From NCBI RefSeq assembly GCF_000974425.1, contig NZ_CP010429.1, positions 4,387,501 to 4,451,500 of the forward strand: a stretch of DNA of 64,000 bases, read 5' to 3'. The DNA comes from Spirosoma radiotolerans (GTDB lineage Bacteria > Bacteroidota > Bacteroidia > Cytophagales > Spirosomataceae). Below are positions 35,549 to 44,899 of this stretch, piece by piece (within the stretch, counting starts at the first letter, position 1; each line of letters begins with the position of its first letter). The translations under genes were made by a program, and so were the position numbers. The notes beneath the pieces are model-generated. The model did not search any database. It was not told where the DNA came from and saw nothing but the letters and a program-made list of their open reading frames with translations.

Positions 35549-37453
35549 ATGCTCACCAAACCACTCGAACAAACCTATTACATCATTGATTTTGACAGCA
35601 CCTTTACGAAGGTTGAAGCGCTTGACGTGCTGGGCGAAATCTCGCTGACAGGACGACCTGACCGGAACGATGTACTGAACGAAATCAAAGCCATTACCGA
35701 CCGGGGCATGTCGGGTGAGATTTCCTTTACGGATTCGCTGACCCTGCGGCTCAATCTGCTGAAGGCTCACAAGAGCCAGTTGCCTGCGCTCGTTGAAACC
35801 CTGATGGGGAAAATCTCTGATTCGTTTCAACGCAACAAGCAATTCCTGACCGAAAATGCCGAAATGATCTACATCGTTTCGAATGGGTTTAAGGAATTCA
35901 TTGTGCCGATTGTCACGTCACTCGGTATTCGGGAGGAGAACGTCTTTGCCAATACGTTTGTGTTCGATGAGACGGGGGCAATTGTCGGGTTCGATACCGA
36001 GAATCCCTTATCAGCCAATGGGGGCAAATCGCAGGTCATTCGGAACCTGCATCTTAATGGGGAAGTGTACGTGATTGGCGATGGATACACGGACTATGAG
36101 ATCAAAGCGTCGGGACTGGCTAATCGGTTTTATGCCTTCACAGAGAACGTACTACGTCCTCGAGTGGTGGAAAAAGCCGATCATATTGCCCCTTCTCTCG
36201 ATGAATTCCTGTATCACAACAACCTAAGCCGTAGTCAATCATATCCGAAGAGCCGGATTAAAGTACTGCTGCTCGAAAATGTACACCCTATTGCCGTTCA
36301 ACTGTTTGAACAGGAGGGCTTTAACGTCGAGATTCGAAAAGGCGCGCTGGACGAAGACGAGTTGATCGAAGCCATCCGCGATGTGTCGATCCTGGGCATC
36401 CGGTCGAAAACGAATGTAACAGCTCGTGTGCTGGAACATGCCAATAAGCTGATGACCGTAGGCGCCTTTTGCATCGGCACCAACCAGATTGATCTGGATG
36501 CCTGCACCGAAAAAGGCATTGCGGTCTTTAATGCCCCTTATAGCAACACCCGTTCGGTGGTTGAACTGGCCATTGGCGAGATTATTATGCTAATTCGGAG
36601 CATCGTACCGAAAAGCAATATGATGCATCAGGGCGGTTGGGATAAATCGGCAAAAAACAGCTTTGAAGTACGTGGCAAGAAACTCGGCTTGGTTGGTTAT
36701 GGCAACATCGGTACACAGTTATCGGTCGTAGCGGAAGCGCTGGGCATGGAAGTTTATTTCTACGATGTGGTGGATAAACTAGCCCTGGGTAATGCCCGGA
36801 AATGCAAGACACTGGACGAACTGCTGGCCGTTGCCGACATCATCAGCCTGCACACCGACGGGCGCAAGGAAAACAAAAACTTGATCAGCTATCGCGAGTT
36901 TGGGCTGATGAAGAATGGGGTTATCTTCCTCAACCTCTCGCGGGGTCATATTGTCGATATTCCGGCGTTGGTCGATGCCATTGAGCGGGGCAAAATTGCG
37001 GGCGCGGGCGTCGATGTGTTCCCGCAGGAGCCCAAAACCAATAATGAGGAATTTGCCAGTGCCCTGCGTAACCTGCCAAACGTGATTCTGACCCCGCACA
37101 TTGGCGGTAGCACCGAAGAAGCCCAGGCTAATATTGGTAATTTTGTACCGAGCAAGCTACTCGAATACATCAATAATGGCAGCACATATGGCAGTGTAAA
37201 CTTCCCCGAACTACAGCTTCCTTTATTGAAAGGAGCGCACCGGCTGCTGCACATTCACGCCAATGTTCCGGGTATTCTGGCCAAGATGAACACTATTTTC
37301 GCCAAATACCACATTAATATTCACGGCCAGTACCTCAAAACGAATGAAAAAATCGGCTATGTCATCACAGACGTGGCGAAGGAATATGCCGACGAGGTCG
37401 TTGAAGAACTGAAAGACATTGATAACACAATTAAGTTTAGGCTTCTCTATTAA
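35549..37453 (+). CDS. SerB-SerA fusion: HAD phosphatase plus D-3-phosphoglycerate dehydrogenase with ACT domain
   Basis: 634 aa. The N-terminal half (about 1-225) is a HAD phosphatase resembling SerB: nucleophile D14-F-D16-S-T, Ser motif IVSNGFKEF, and GDGYTDYEIK as the last acidic motif. From about 240 comes D-3-phosphoglycerate dehydrogenase: NAD loop G383-Y-G-N-I-G388, catalytic Arg in NLSRGHIVD, Glu in VFPQEP and His in LTPHIGGST. The end (about 563-634) is an ACT domain that may bind serine for feedback control. This joins the first and last steps of the phosphorylated serine route in one chain. SerC-like aminotransferase follows. Confidence 0.92.
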   Translation: MLTKPLEQTYYIIDFDSTFTKVEALDVLGEISLTGRPDRNDVLNEIKAITDRGMSGEISFTDSLTLRLNLLKAHKSQLPALVETLMGKISDSFQRNKQFLTENAEMIYIVSNGFKEFIVPIVTSLGIREENVFANTFVFDETGAIVGFDTENPLSANGGKSQVIRNLHLNGEVYVIGDGYTDYEIKASGLANRFYAFTENVLRPRVVEKADHIAPSLDEFLYHNNLSRSQSYPKSRIKVLLLENVHPIAVQLFEQEGFNVEIRKGALDEDELIEAIRDVSILGIRSKTNVTARVLEHANKLMTVGAFCIGTNQIDLDACTEKGIAVFNAPYSNTRSVVELAIGEIIMLIRSIVPKSNMMHQGGWDKSAKNSFEVRGKKLGLVGYGNIGTQLSVVAEALGMEVYFYDVVDKLALGNARKCKTLDELLAVADIISLHTDGRKENKNLISYREFGLMKNGVIFLNLSRGHIVDIPALVDAIERGKIAGAGVDVFPQEPKTNNEEFASALRNLPNVILTPHIGGSTEEAQANIGNFVPSKLLEYINNGSTYGSVNFPELQLPLLKGAHRLLHIHANVPGILAKMNTIFAKYHINIHGQYLKTNEKIGYVITDVAKEYADEVVEELKDIDNTIKFRLLY

Positions 37454-37455
37454 AT

Positions 37456-37554
37456 GAGTAAAAGAGCGAAAGAGTGAATCCGGGCCGCCGGTGCGGAGCG
37501 AAACAAGACGCATCAGCCGGAATGCCGGATCATCACTCTTTCGCTTTTTCACTC
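37456..37554. repeat. Imperfect hairpin of the purine-rich repeat family between serBA and serC
   Basis: Arms 37456-37477 and 37533-37554 match over 22 nt with two mismatches, around a 55-nt GC-rich spacer. The arm words (AAAGAGCGAAAGAGTGA) recur in the right part and are related to the hairpin at 1617-1698. Confidence 0.6.
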
Positions 37555-37569
37555 TTTCGCTCTTTAAAA

Positions 37570-38661
37570 ATGAAAAACACGTACTTCACGCCCGGCCCGG
37601 CCGAACTTTACCCGACGTTTTACCAACACCTCCAAACGGCAATGGACGAACAGATCGGCTCTATTTCGCACCGGAGTCAGCGGTTTCGGGACATTTACAA
37701 GTTTGCGGACGAGCAACTGCGGACGTTGCTATCCATTCCCGCAACACACGGTATTTTCTTTACGGGTTCGGCTTCGGAAGTGTGGGAACGTGTACTGCTG
37801 AACTGTGTTGAACACGAAAGTTTTCACCTCGTCAATGGCTCCTTCTCGCAAAAATTCTATGACTACGCCAATGCCCTAAACAAGCATGCTCACATTATGG
37901 AAAAGCCATTTGGGGAAGGTTTCGACGCGGCCGAAGTTGAGGTTCCTGCCTACGCCGAATTGGTTTGCCTTACGCACAATGAGACTTCGTCGGGCGTGCA
38001 GATGCGGCCTGCCGAAATCCATAAACTCAAGCGCAGATACCCCAAGAAACTCTTTTGTGTAGATACGGTTTCGTCGGCTCCTTTTCCAGACCTGGACTAT
38101 ACTTTGATCGATTCGGCGTTTTTCTCCGTTCAGAAGGCGTTTGGCATGCCTGCCGGTCTGGGTGTCTGGATTGCCAACCAGACTTGCCTGGCCAAAGCAG
38201 AACGTTTACAGAAAAACGATACAATGACCATTGGGGCACACAATACATTGCCCATGCTCTGGAAGCATTACAAAACGTTTGAAACCCCCGCTACCCCAAA
38301 CGTTTTATATATTTATATACTCGGTAAAATCGCGGAAGACTTTAACCGGATCGGCATTGACACCATCCGAAAGCAGACCGAAGAGAAAGCCCGAATGCTG
38401 TACAAATTCCTGGACAGTTCGAGCCGGTACGAGCCTTTTGTCAAACAGGAACGCCATCGTTCGCAAACGGTCATTGTCGCCAGTGTCGGATCGGAGGAAC
38501 AGCCGCGCTCATCGGCCGATGTTATCTCGGCCGCTAAATCCGCGAATATGATCGTTGGCAGTGGCTATGGTAAGTTTAAAGAGTCGCAGATTCGAATTGC
38601 TAATTTCCCGGCCGTATCTGTCGAGCAGGTGGGCTCCCTCATCGAGCAATTGCAGAAATAA
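37570..38661 (+). CDS. serC: Phosphoserine aminotransferase-like class V aminotransferase
   Basis: 363 aa from MKNTYFTPGPAELYPTFYQ; longer starts from 37474 run through the repeat hairpin. PLP enzyme of fold type I, class V. The HRSQRFRDIYKFADEQLR region, SSGVQMRPAEI, FCVDTVSSAPFPDLD (Asp and its partner for PLP) and the lysine region SVQKAFGMPAGLGV are seen. By context right after the SerB-SerA fusion it would make phosphoserine from 3-phosphohydroxypyruvate and glutamate, the missing middle step. The symbol rests on that context; an alanine-glyoxylate-type relative is the alternative. Confidence 0.8.
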   Translation: MKNTYFTPGPAELYPTFYQHLQTAMDEQIGSISHRSQRFRDIYKFADEQLRTLLSIPATHGIFFTGSASEVWERVLLNCVEHESFHLVNGSFSQKFYDYANALNKHAHIMEKPFGEGFDAAEVEVPAYAELVCLTHNETSSGVQMRPAEIHKLKRRYPKKLFCVDTVSSAPFPDLDYTLIDSAFFSVQKAFGMPAGLGVWIANQTCLAKAERLQKNDTMTIGAHNTLPMLWKHYKTFETPATPNVLYIYILGKIAEDFNRIGIDTIRKQTEEKARMLYKFLDSSSRYEPFVKQERHRSQTVIVASVGSEEQPRSSADVISAAKSANMIVGSGYGKFKESQIRIANFPAVSVEQVGSLIEQLQK

Positions 38662-38688
38662 AGCGGCCATCGTTTCTCGTTTCAGTCT

Positions 38689-38723
38689 AACGCCTTTTCA
38701 TTTTTGAGAAGGCGTTCTTTTTT
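38689..38723 (+). terminator. Terminator of the serine operon
   Basis: 11-bp stem (38689-38699 with 38706-38716, one G-U), 6-nt loop, then CTTTTTTTA. Confidence 0.8.
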
Positions 38724-38816
38724 TATCCCGTTTCCGCGTACTATAGGCCAATGACAAACCTTATCTAGGCTTCGTGGTTAATAGAACGATGATTTTAAGG
38801 TATTAACTCAACGACG

Positions 38817-39512
38817 ATGAAGAAATTACTTACAACTGTAACGCTACTGACTAGCCTAAGCTTTTGTGCTATGGCTCAGAATAGGTCAGATTCGAGTAAC
38901 AATGGACGGCCACTTGTGGATGAGGAGACAAAACGAAATGTTCGGCAGAAAGCCGGCCAGGCCAGCGAAAAGATGGACGAGGAAATCAACAAATCCATTA
39001 GTTACCAGCAGGCAAATCAATTGAGCTGGTTTGAGCCAAACAATCTTTTTTTAGGCGGTGGCCTGGGTATGGGCGCCACTAACGGCCAAGTTTATCTGGG
39101 CATAAACACCCGCCTTGGCTATTTCTTTCAGCCAGGTTTTGCGGCTGGTTTTCGGTACGATGCCGACCGACTGGTGGGCAATAAGTACCATTCCCGGCAA
39201 GTGGGTGCGTTTGCCCGTTATTATCCATTCCGCACGCGCATCAGCAGCTTCATTGGTGCCAGCCTGAACAGTGGTCGCGAATTTTCGGAAAACACACCCG
39301 CCGATACGAAGTACAAATACACCAGTGTTGGGCTGGAAATTGGGGTTATGGCCTGGATACTGCACCGGTTAGGTGCTGAAGTATCGTATGAAAGCAGCTT
39401 TTATAATAAAATTGACCCAACGGTTAGCCGGGGTAAAGGCGGTCGCCTGAAGATTGGCGTCAACTACTATTTTGGCCGGGTCGCTGGTCGGGGTGTTAAG
39501 CTCGCCCATTAA
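38817..39512 (+). CDS. Outer-membrane beta-barrel-like protein of unknown function
   Basis: 231 aa with a signal peptide ending near CAMAQ. A charged helical stretch (about residues 35-65, rich in Glu and Lys) is followed by a Gly-rich strand pattern such as LFLGGGLGMGAT, YLGINTRLGYFF and AGFRYDADR, ending with KIGVNYYFGR. This fits a small barrel with an N-terminal periplasmic helix. No motif points to function. Single gene. Confidence 0.75.
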   Translation: MKKLLTTVTLLTSLSFCAMAQNRSDSSNNGRPLVDEETKRNVRQKAGQASEKMDEEINKSISYQQANQLSWFEPNNLFLGGGLGMGATNGQVYLGINTRLGYFFQPGFAAGFRYDADRLVGNKYHSRQVGAFARYYPFRTRISSFIGASLNSGREFSENTPADTKYKYTSVGLEIGVMAWILHRLGAEVSYESSFYNKIDPTVSRGKGGRLKIGVNYYFGRVAGRGVKLAH

Positions 39513-39700
39513 ATCAGGCCGACTTGAACCAGTTAGCCTACGGTTGCAGAACTGGTTTTCCACTACAAAATTGCATGCCCTTCCCAGCGATCACGATCTT
39601 ATGGACCCGTGAGCGTTGAGGAGGGCTGTTTCGTTCAGGAAGTACCGTCAACTATGTCCGGCGGTGTATTTTACCACCGCAAAACCCGATCGAAACCGAT

Positions 39701-40222
39701 TTATGCCTTTTGCAATAGTTGGAGATGGTGCTGTGTGTGGATGCTGGTAAAATAAAGTATTTCCAGCACCGTTAGCCTACCCAATGCCGGATGAGGCAGG
39801 CAGTATTCGTCCAACTCACTGGCTGACCAGTTTTTCGTGGCCTCAATCAGCGATCGATAGACGCTATGGAATCGTTCCATAAGCGCATCCCGTGTTATCT
39901 GCATGTCATCTACGCGGGGTGACATTGCTGCGGGTGCCTTGACACCCGTTGCCAGTGCCATTCGATAAGCCACGCCTAGCTCATGGTACGATCTCGATGG
40001 CCGATCCGCCCTTCCCCACTGGGCCAGTACCGCACGAGGGCCAGTTAACAGACGTACCACTGGACGAGCAGATAAATACAGGTGTTGCATCACCTCAGCA
40101 ACGGACCATTTCCCGTTAGGGCTCGCCCAGAACTGTTCGTCTGTCAGCCCATCTGCCCAGCCACTAAACGATTGACTATCTGTGTCCAGTTGACGTTGAC
40201 TGTTCTCGGGTTCTGTCTCCAT
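39701..40222 (-). CDS. DinB-family protein
   Basis: 173 aa. The four-helix DinB fold is suggested by the WSVAEVMQHLYLSAR segment and the C-terminal HTQHHLQLLQ, which supply the three His that bind a metal in this superfamily. Members include damage-inducible proteins and thiol S-transferases. No signal peptide. It is divergent from the radical SAM gene and shares its 360-bp regulatory gap. Confidence 0.8.
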   Translation of the reverse strand: METEPENSQRQLDTDSQSFSGWADGLTDEQFWASPNGKWSVAEVMQHLYLSARPVVRLLTGPRAVLAQWGRADRPSRSYHELGVAYRMALATGVKAPAAMSPRVDDMQITRDALMERFHSVYRSLIEATKNWSASELDEYCLPHPALGRLTVLEILYFTSIHTQHHLQLLQKA

Positions 40223-40582
40223 CTTTTCTGTGCTTAAGGCTTACGGTTGTAAAAACAGGACTTTTGTATCACTGGGTTGAAAACCGGCGCAATGTACTAA
40301 TTAGATCCTCTGCGTCGGGCTTTAATCCGGTGTTTTGTACGGCCGTTGTACTCATTGAGTACCCTAATTTTTGCCTTGACAAACCAGAAATCCCCGCCCA
40401 CTCATTGGCCTGAAAAACGTCGGCACAATAACTGATCACAATTAAACAAACTACTGAAATACAATTGGTTAACTATGAAATCATTTTTCATCACAGGGAT
40501 TCATCTAATGCTTTTATGTGTTATAAATACAGGTAACAGCTGTACGTTTCAACCTCATTGCTGTTTCCCTTTCTACTCCGTT
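40223..40582. other. Divergent regulatory gap between DinB and radical SAM genes
   Basis: No convincing gene. Contains a 15-bp perfect dyad at 40348-40362. The start of the longer radical SAM reading (40475) also lies here but gives an unlikely N-terminal. Confidence 0.5.
40348..40362. promoter_or_regulatory. 15-bp dyad (possible operator)
   Basis: GTACTCA, one central base, TGAGTAC: a perfect inverted repeat in the divergent gap, a size and form fit for a dimeric repressor. The regulator is unknown. Confidence 0.35.
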
Positions 40583-41722
40583 ATGACGACTGAACCAATT
40601 GAAAAGCCAGCAACCGAACCCCTCCTTAAATCAGCCCGGCTTTGGATGCCGAAGCGCGTTATTTTCACCGCTGATGCCTTGAAAGAGCCCTTTGGTCAGG
40701 CAATGTACGAGCGCATTTCATCACTTGACTTGCCACTTGAAATTGCCAAAAACAACCGCATTACAGGCTTACGTGGGGCCGACGAACGGGAAACGTATCG
40801 CATTGCCAAAAACACGCTGGCGGTGGTGAACGCGCCCCCCAGCGCCTTCCGGTTGCAGCCCATTCCACCCTCAGCCGACTGGCAAATGAATCTGGCAGAG
40901 GGCTGCCCGGCTCATTGTCAATATTGTTATCTGGCAGGCAGTCTCTCCGGGCCACCGGTTGTTCGGGCCTACGCCAACCTGCCGAAGATGCTGGCCAGCA
41001 CCGCTACTTACGAAGGCACTTACCCGCCTAACCGCACCTGGCAAAAACAATCTGACGGCCCGGATACGTCTCCTCGCCCAACCACCTTTGAGGTAAGCTG
41101 CTACACCGACGTATTGGGTATTGAGCACCTGACAGGCAGCCTGGCGGAGTGCATTCGGTATTATGGGACACGCTCCATGGCTGAACTACGCTTTGTTACA
41201 AAGTATGACCAGGTCGATAGCCTTCTTGATTTACCCCACAACGGGCACACCCGCGCTCGTGTAAGCCTCAACGCCGACACCGTAGCCCGCCGACTCGAAG
41301 GGGGCACGGCCTCTGTAGAAGCCCGATTGCAGGCTATTCGTAAGCTGGCTTTACCGAAAGAACTAGGCGGTGGCGGCTACCCCATTGGACTGGTTATAGC
41401 CCCGATTATGGCCATTCCTAACTGGCGCGAGCACTACACATCCCTCCTGGACCGCATTTCTGAAATACTTGACTTCGGTCCAGTGGACATGAATGTCGAA
41501 TTTATCAGCCACCGCTTCACACCGGGCTCAAAAGATGTGCTGTTACAATGGTATCCAAATACCTCGCTCGACCTGGACGAGACAACCCGTGCGGAGAAAC
41601 GCAATAAATTTGGGGGCACTAAATATGTGTATCGCCCCGAAGAAATGAAGGAAATGAAAGCGTTTTTTTATGCCGAATGGACAAAGCGGTTTCCAAACGC
41701 ACCGATACTCTACTGGACCTAG
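40583..41722 (+). CDS. Spore photoproduct lyase-like radical SAM protein
   Basis: 379 aa from MTTEPIEKPATEPLLKSARL, preferred over 40475 because the family begins near the RLWMPKRVIFTADAL block. The [4Fe-4S] Cys triad is C108-x3-C112-x2-C115 (GCPAHCQYCYL). The rest follows the SPL layout, with FEVSCYTDVLGIEHLTGS and KNKFGGTKYVYR late in the chain. In Bacillus SPL repairs the spore thymine dimer. This is not a spore former, so repair of UV damage or another radical reaction is possible. Located opposite a DinB-family gene. Confidence 0.9.
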   Translation: MTTEPIEKPATEPLLKSARLWMPKRVIFTADALKEPFGQAMYERISSLDLPLEIAKNNRITGLRGADERETYRIAKNTLAVVNAPPSAFRLQPIPPSADWQMNLAEGCPAHCQYCYLAGSLSGPPVVRAYANLPKMLASTATYEGTYPPNRTWQKQSDGPDTSPRPTTFEVSCYTDVLGIEHLTGSLAECIRYYGTRSMAELRFVTKYDQVDSLLDLPHNGHTRARVSLNADTVARRLEGGTASVEARLQAIRKLALPKELGGGGYPIGLVIAPIMAIPNWREHYTSLLDRISEILDFGPVDMNVEFISHRFTPGSKDVLLQWYPNTSLDLDETTRAEKRNKFGGTKYVYRPEEMKEMKAFFYAEWTKRFPNAPILYWT

Positions 41723-41781
41723 TTGCTCGTTCAGGACAGCACATTGTCAGAAGTCTATTCAAACTCAATTAGCACAGAATT

Positions 41782-41810
41782 TTGGTAATGCGCTGAAAAT
41801 GGTAAATTTG
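41782..41810 (+). promoter_or_regulatory. Promoter of the DUF4920 gene
   Basis: TTG at 41782-41784 and TAAATTTG at 41803-41810, with 18 nt between them, near the Bacteroidota consensus of 19-21. The ATG is at 41901. Confidence 0.5.
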
Positions 41811-41900
41811 ACTGCACATATCAGACATCCGTTGACATCTATAGGCGTGTCTGGTAGCCATACAATTAGGAGAAGTACTCTCACACTTATCGAATAAACG

Positions 41901-42356
41901 ATGAAGAACTTACTGCTCACCACCCTACTCGTTGCGGCATCGTTCGGCGCTTTTGCCCAGACGGATGTGAGTTACCACGGGAAAAAAATTACACCAACGG
42001 GGGCCATTCCGGCTACCGAGCTGACGGCAAAGATGGCCGATAAAACAGAAATGCCCGCTAAGGTAGAGGGCACCGTTGAGTCGGTATGCAAAGTAAAAGG
42101 CTGCTGGATGAAGGTCAAAACCGGCGATGGTCAGACGATGCGCGTGACGTTCAAAGACTATGGCTTCTTTGTTCCTAAAGACATCGTCGGGAAAACCGTT
42201 GTCGTCGAAGGTACCGCCGAAACCACCACAACGCCCGTTGCTGACTTACGCCATTTCGCCGAAGACGCCGGGAAATCGAAGGAAGAAATTGCAAAAATTA
42301 CGAAACCCGAAAAAGCACTCACTTTTGTCGCCGATGGCGTGATTGTGAAACAATAA
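41901..42356 (+). CDS. DUF4920-family secreted protein
   Basis: 151 aa with a signal peptide (MKNLLLTTLLVAASFGAFAQ). The mature part has the family pattern: KVEGTVESVCKVKGCWMKV, with two Cys six residues apart, MRVTFKDYGFFVPKDI and VVEGTAETTTTPV. The fold is probably an OB-type barrel that may bind metal or ligand. Function unknown. It ends at a strong terminator. Confidence 0.88.
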   Translation: MKNLLLTTLLVAASFGAFAQTDVSYHGKKITPTGAIPATELTAKMADKTEMPAKVEGTVESVCKVKGCWMKVKTGDGQTMRVTFKDYGFFVPKDIVGKTVVVEGTAETTTTPVADLRHFAEDAGKSKEEIAKITKPEKALTFVADGVIVKQ

Positions 42357-42387
42357 ACAGGCTTTTTGGTGGATCGTCTGTAAAAAC

Positions 42388-42433
42388 AAAGAAGCCGTAA
42401 CGAGGTTAGCATTTCTCGTTACGGCTTCTTTTG
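42388..42433 (+). terminator. Terminator of the DUF4920 gene
   Basis: 17-bp perfect stem (42388-42404 with 42415-42431), 10-nt loop, with AAA/TTT ends and a short T tail. Confidence 0.8.
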
Positions 42434-42463
42434 TACCGCTAAGCTCACTCAACACTCATACGT

Positions 42464-42979
42464 ATGAAATTCTTTCTCAAAACAGCCGTTTCAGCACTCA
42501 TTTTCCTTTTACCAACAACGGGACTTCTGTATGGGCAACAGACCGCCGATGTACGAACGGTTCGATGGGGATTCTCACCCAAACAGGTTAAAGAAGCCGA
42601 GCCGACAAAGCCAACGTCTGTCAAAAAAGAAAAGCTGATTTATGCCCGAACGCCCATAAACGACCGAATTATGGGCCTTGAGTATGAATTCAATGGCGAT
42701 TCGCTGCTGTCCGCATCCTACTATTATTATACAACAGCCTCGGTTACCAAAGATGATGTTCTGGCGGCCTCCGTCGAGTTTGAAAAACAGATGACCGATA
42801 AATACGGCCGTGGAAAAACCGCCCTCCTGGGCGACACCCGGAATATTATCTGGCTAACACCCCGAACGCAAATCACCCTTTCTGTTGGCAACGTTGATCG
42901 AGGCTGGTCAGTAGAGCTCGTTTACCTGTGCCGCGTTTGTTCGGGTCAGCCCGTAAAGGATGTCAAAGGCAAACGCTAA
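42464..42979 (+). CDS. Secreted protein of unknown function
   Basis: 171 aa with signal peptide (ALIFLLPTTGLLYG). The mature part starts VRWGFSPKQVKEAEP, has a strand-rich middle with SLLSASYYYYTTASVTKD, and a KYGRGKTALLGDT turn. The opening resembles small bacterial proteins that begin with an RWG motif and a KEAE helix, but I cannot name a family. Single gene converging with the ABC exporter. Confidence 0.75.
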   Translation: MKFFLKTAVSALIFLLPTTGLLYGQQTADVRTVRWGFSPKQVKEAEPTKPTSVKKEKLIYARTPINDRIMGLEYEFNGDSLLSASYYYYTTASVTKDDVLAASVEFEKQMTDKYGRGKTALLGDTRNIIWLTPRTQITLSVGNVDRGWSVELVYLCRVCSGQPVKDVKGKR

Positions 42980-43102
42980 GTAGAGTAAACATAAATTTTG
43001 CGGGAAGATACCTCACTCCCTCCCCTTAGTTCAACGGGAGGGGTGGGTACTCCAAGCAACTGGGTGGCAGTACACCGTGTGTACACCTGTTGCACAAGTA
43101 CC

Positions 43103-44899
43103 TTAATTCGGCGATAACGCTTTTTGAACGGGCACCTGAATTTCTTTGCGTTCGCCGATTTGCTGGCGCCACATGGCATAATATAAGCCCTTTTGCGTCA
43201 ATAGATCAGCGTGAGCACCCTCCTCAGCCACATGGCCGCGTTCGAGTACAAAAATCCGGTCGGCGTGTAGGATTGTGCTCAGGCGGTGGGCAATCAGAAT
43301 GGTAATGTGCTGCCGGGAACCCGACAATTGACGAACCGTCTTGCCAATTTCTTCCTCAGTAAGGGAGTCCAGTGCGGACGTGGCCTCGTCAAAGACCAGT
43401 AAAGTTGGTTTTCGCAGCAACGCACGAGCAATACTCAGCCGTTGCTTCTCTCCACCCGACACCTTGACTCCACCCTCGCCAATGACCGTATCGAGTCCCT
43501 GTGGAGCGCGGTTGAGCAATGTATCGGCCGCGGCCTGGTGTAAGGCGGTCAGGCATTCCTCGTCCGTGGCATTAGGGGCAACAAATCGTAGGTTTTCGCG
43601 AATGGTTCCCGCAAAAAGCTGTGTATCCTGCGTTACAAAGCCAATCTGCTCGCGCAACTCGTCAAGGTCAATCTCCGATCCGGGAATATCATTGTATAGT
43701 ATTTTACCAGCCAATGGAGGATAGAGTCCCACGAGCAGTTTCACCAAGGTTGTTTTCCCCGAGCCCGATGGCCCGACAAATGCAATGGTTTCACCCAGTT
43801 TTGCTGTGAATGAAATACCATCCAGCGCCGGTGCACTGGCCGTGAGGTGTTTAAACCGCACCCCGTCAAACGCCAGGGTTCTTATTTTGTTGATTGCTTT
43901 CGGATGAGCCGGTTTTTCGTCTCTAGGTGTATCGAGAATTTGCTGAAAGTTGGCCAGCGACGCTTCTGTCTCCCGATATACGTTGATGATGTTGCCTAAC
44001 TCCTGCAAGGGCCCAAAAATGGCGAACGAATAGATGAAGAGGGAGAAAAACTCCCCGACGGTGATGCGTCCCTGCACTACCAGAAACAGCATAAGCAGCA
44101 TAATGGCATTACGTAGCAGGTTGACAAACGTCCCCTGAATAAACGACAACGACCGTATGTAGCGAACCTTCTTCAACTCCAGCTTCAGGATTTTACCCGT
44201 TGTGGCATTCAGGCGTTCGGTTTCCTGCTGAGCCAGCCCCAGGCTTTTGACCAGTTCAATGTTCCGCAGACTTTCTGTCGTAGAGCCAGCCAGCGCCGTT
44301 GTTTCCGCTACAATATTTTTCTGGACAACCTTAATTTTCTTGCTCAGCAACGAACTCACGAAGCCCAGGAGCGGAATCGTCAGGAAGTAAGCCGGCGCAA
44401 TGGGCCAGTAAACAGTACTGGCATACCACATCACAAACACAATCCCGACCACAGAGGTAAACAACACATTGACAAACGACTGAATTAATTTCTCAACATC
44501 GGCCCGTACTTTTTGAAGTTTGCCCAGGGTCTCCCCCGACCGCTGATCTTCAAAGACCTGATAAGGTAGCTCCAGCGAATGCCGTAATCCATCGGTATAG
44601 AGCCGGGCACCCAACCGTTGCGTAATGACATTGACGTAATAATCCTGAAAATTTTTGGCGATTCGACTCACCATCGCAACGCCAAGTGCCTGAAGAATGA
44701 GCAGACCAGCGCCATCGCTCAGGAAACCCCAGAAATTGATATCGTGTATTTTACCGCCCGGCTTAACGACGAACTGGTCAATAATTTTTCGAAAAATATA
44801 CGGGTCAAGTAATGAGAAAATCTGGTTGATTGCGGCCAGAAACAAGGCCAGAATCAGTAACCCCCAGTATTGGCGCAGGTAGGAGTATAGTAATTGCAT
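43103..44899 (-). CDS. ABC exporter half-transporter (probable homodimer)
   Basis: 598 aa: six membrane helices (about 15-310) and an ATPase domain with Walker A GPSGSGKTTLV, Q-loop IGFVTQDTQLF, full signature VSGGEKQRLS, Walker B LLVFDEATSALD and H-loop IAHRLSTI. All catalytic residues are intact, unlike the pair at 7547-11048, so it can work as a homodimer. It is closest to the MsbA/lipid or drug exporter type; substrate unknown. Confidence 0.92.
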   Translation of the reverse strand: MQLLYSYLRQYWGLLILALFLAAINQIFSLLDPYIFRKIIDQFVVKPGGKIHDINFWGFLSDGAGLLILQALGVAMVSRIAKNFQDYYVNVITQRLGARLYTDGLRHSLELPYQVFEDQRSGETLGKLQKVRADVEKLIQSFVNVLFTSVVGIVFVMWYASTVYWPIAPAYFLTIPLLGFVSSLLSKKIKVVQKNIVAETTALAGSTTESLRNIELVKSLGLAQQETERLNATTGKILKLELKKVRYIRSLSFIQGTFVNLLRNAIMLLMLFLVVQGRITVGEFFSLFIYSFAIFGPLQELGNIINVYRETEASLANFQQILDTPRDEKPAHPKAINKIRTLAFDGVRFKHLTASAPALDGISFTAKLGETIAFVGPSGSGKTTLVKLLVGLYPPLAGKILYNDIPGSEIDLDELREQIGFVTQDTQLFAGTIRENLRFVAPNATDEECLTALHQAAADTLLNRAPQGLDTVIGEGGVKVSGGEKQRLSIARALLRKPTLLVFDEATSALDSLTEEEIGKTVRQLSGSRQHITILIAHRLSTILHADRIFVLERGHVAEEGAHADLLTQKGLYYAMWRQQIGERKEIQVPVQKALSPN

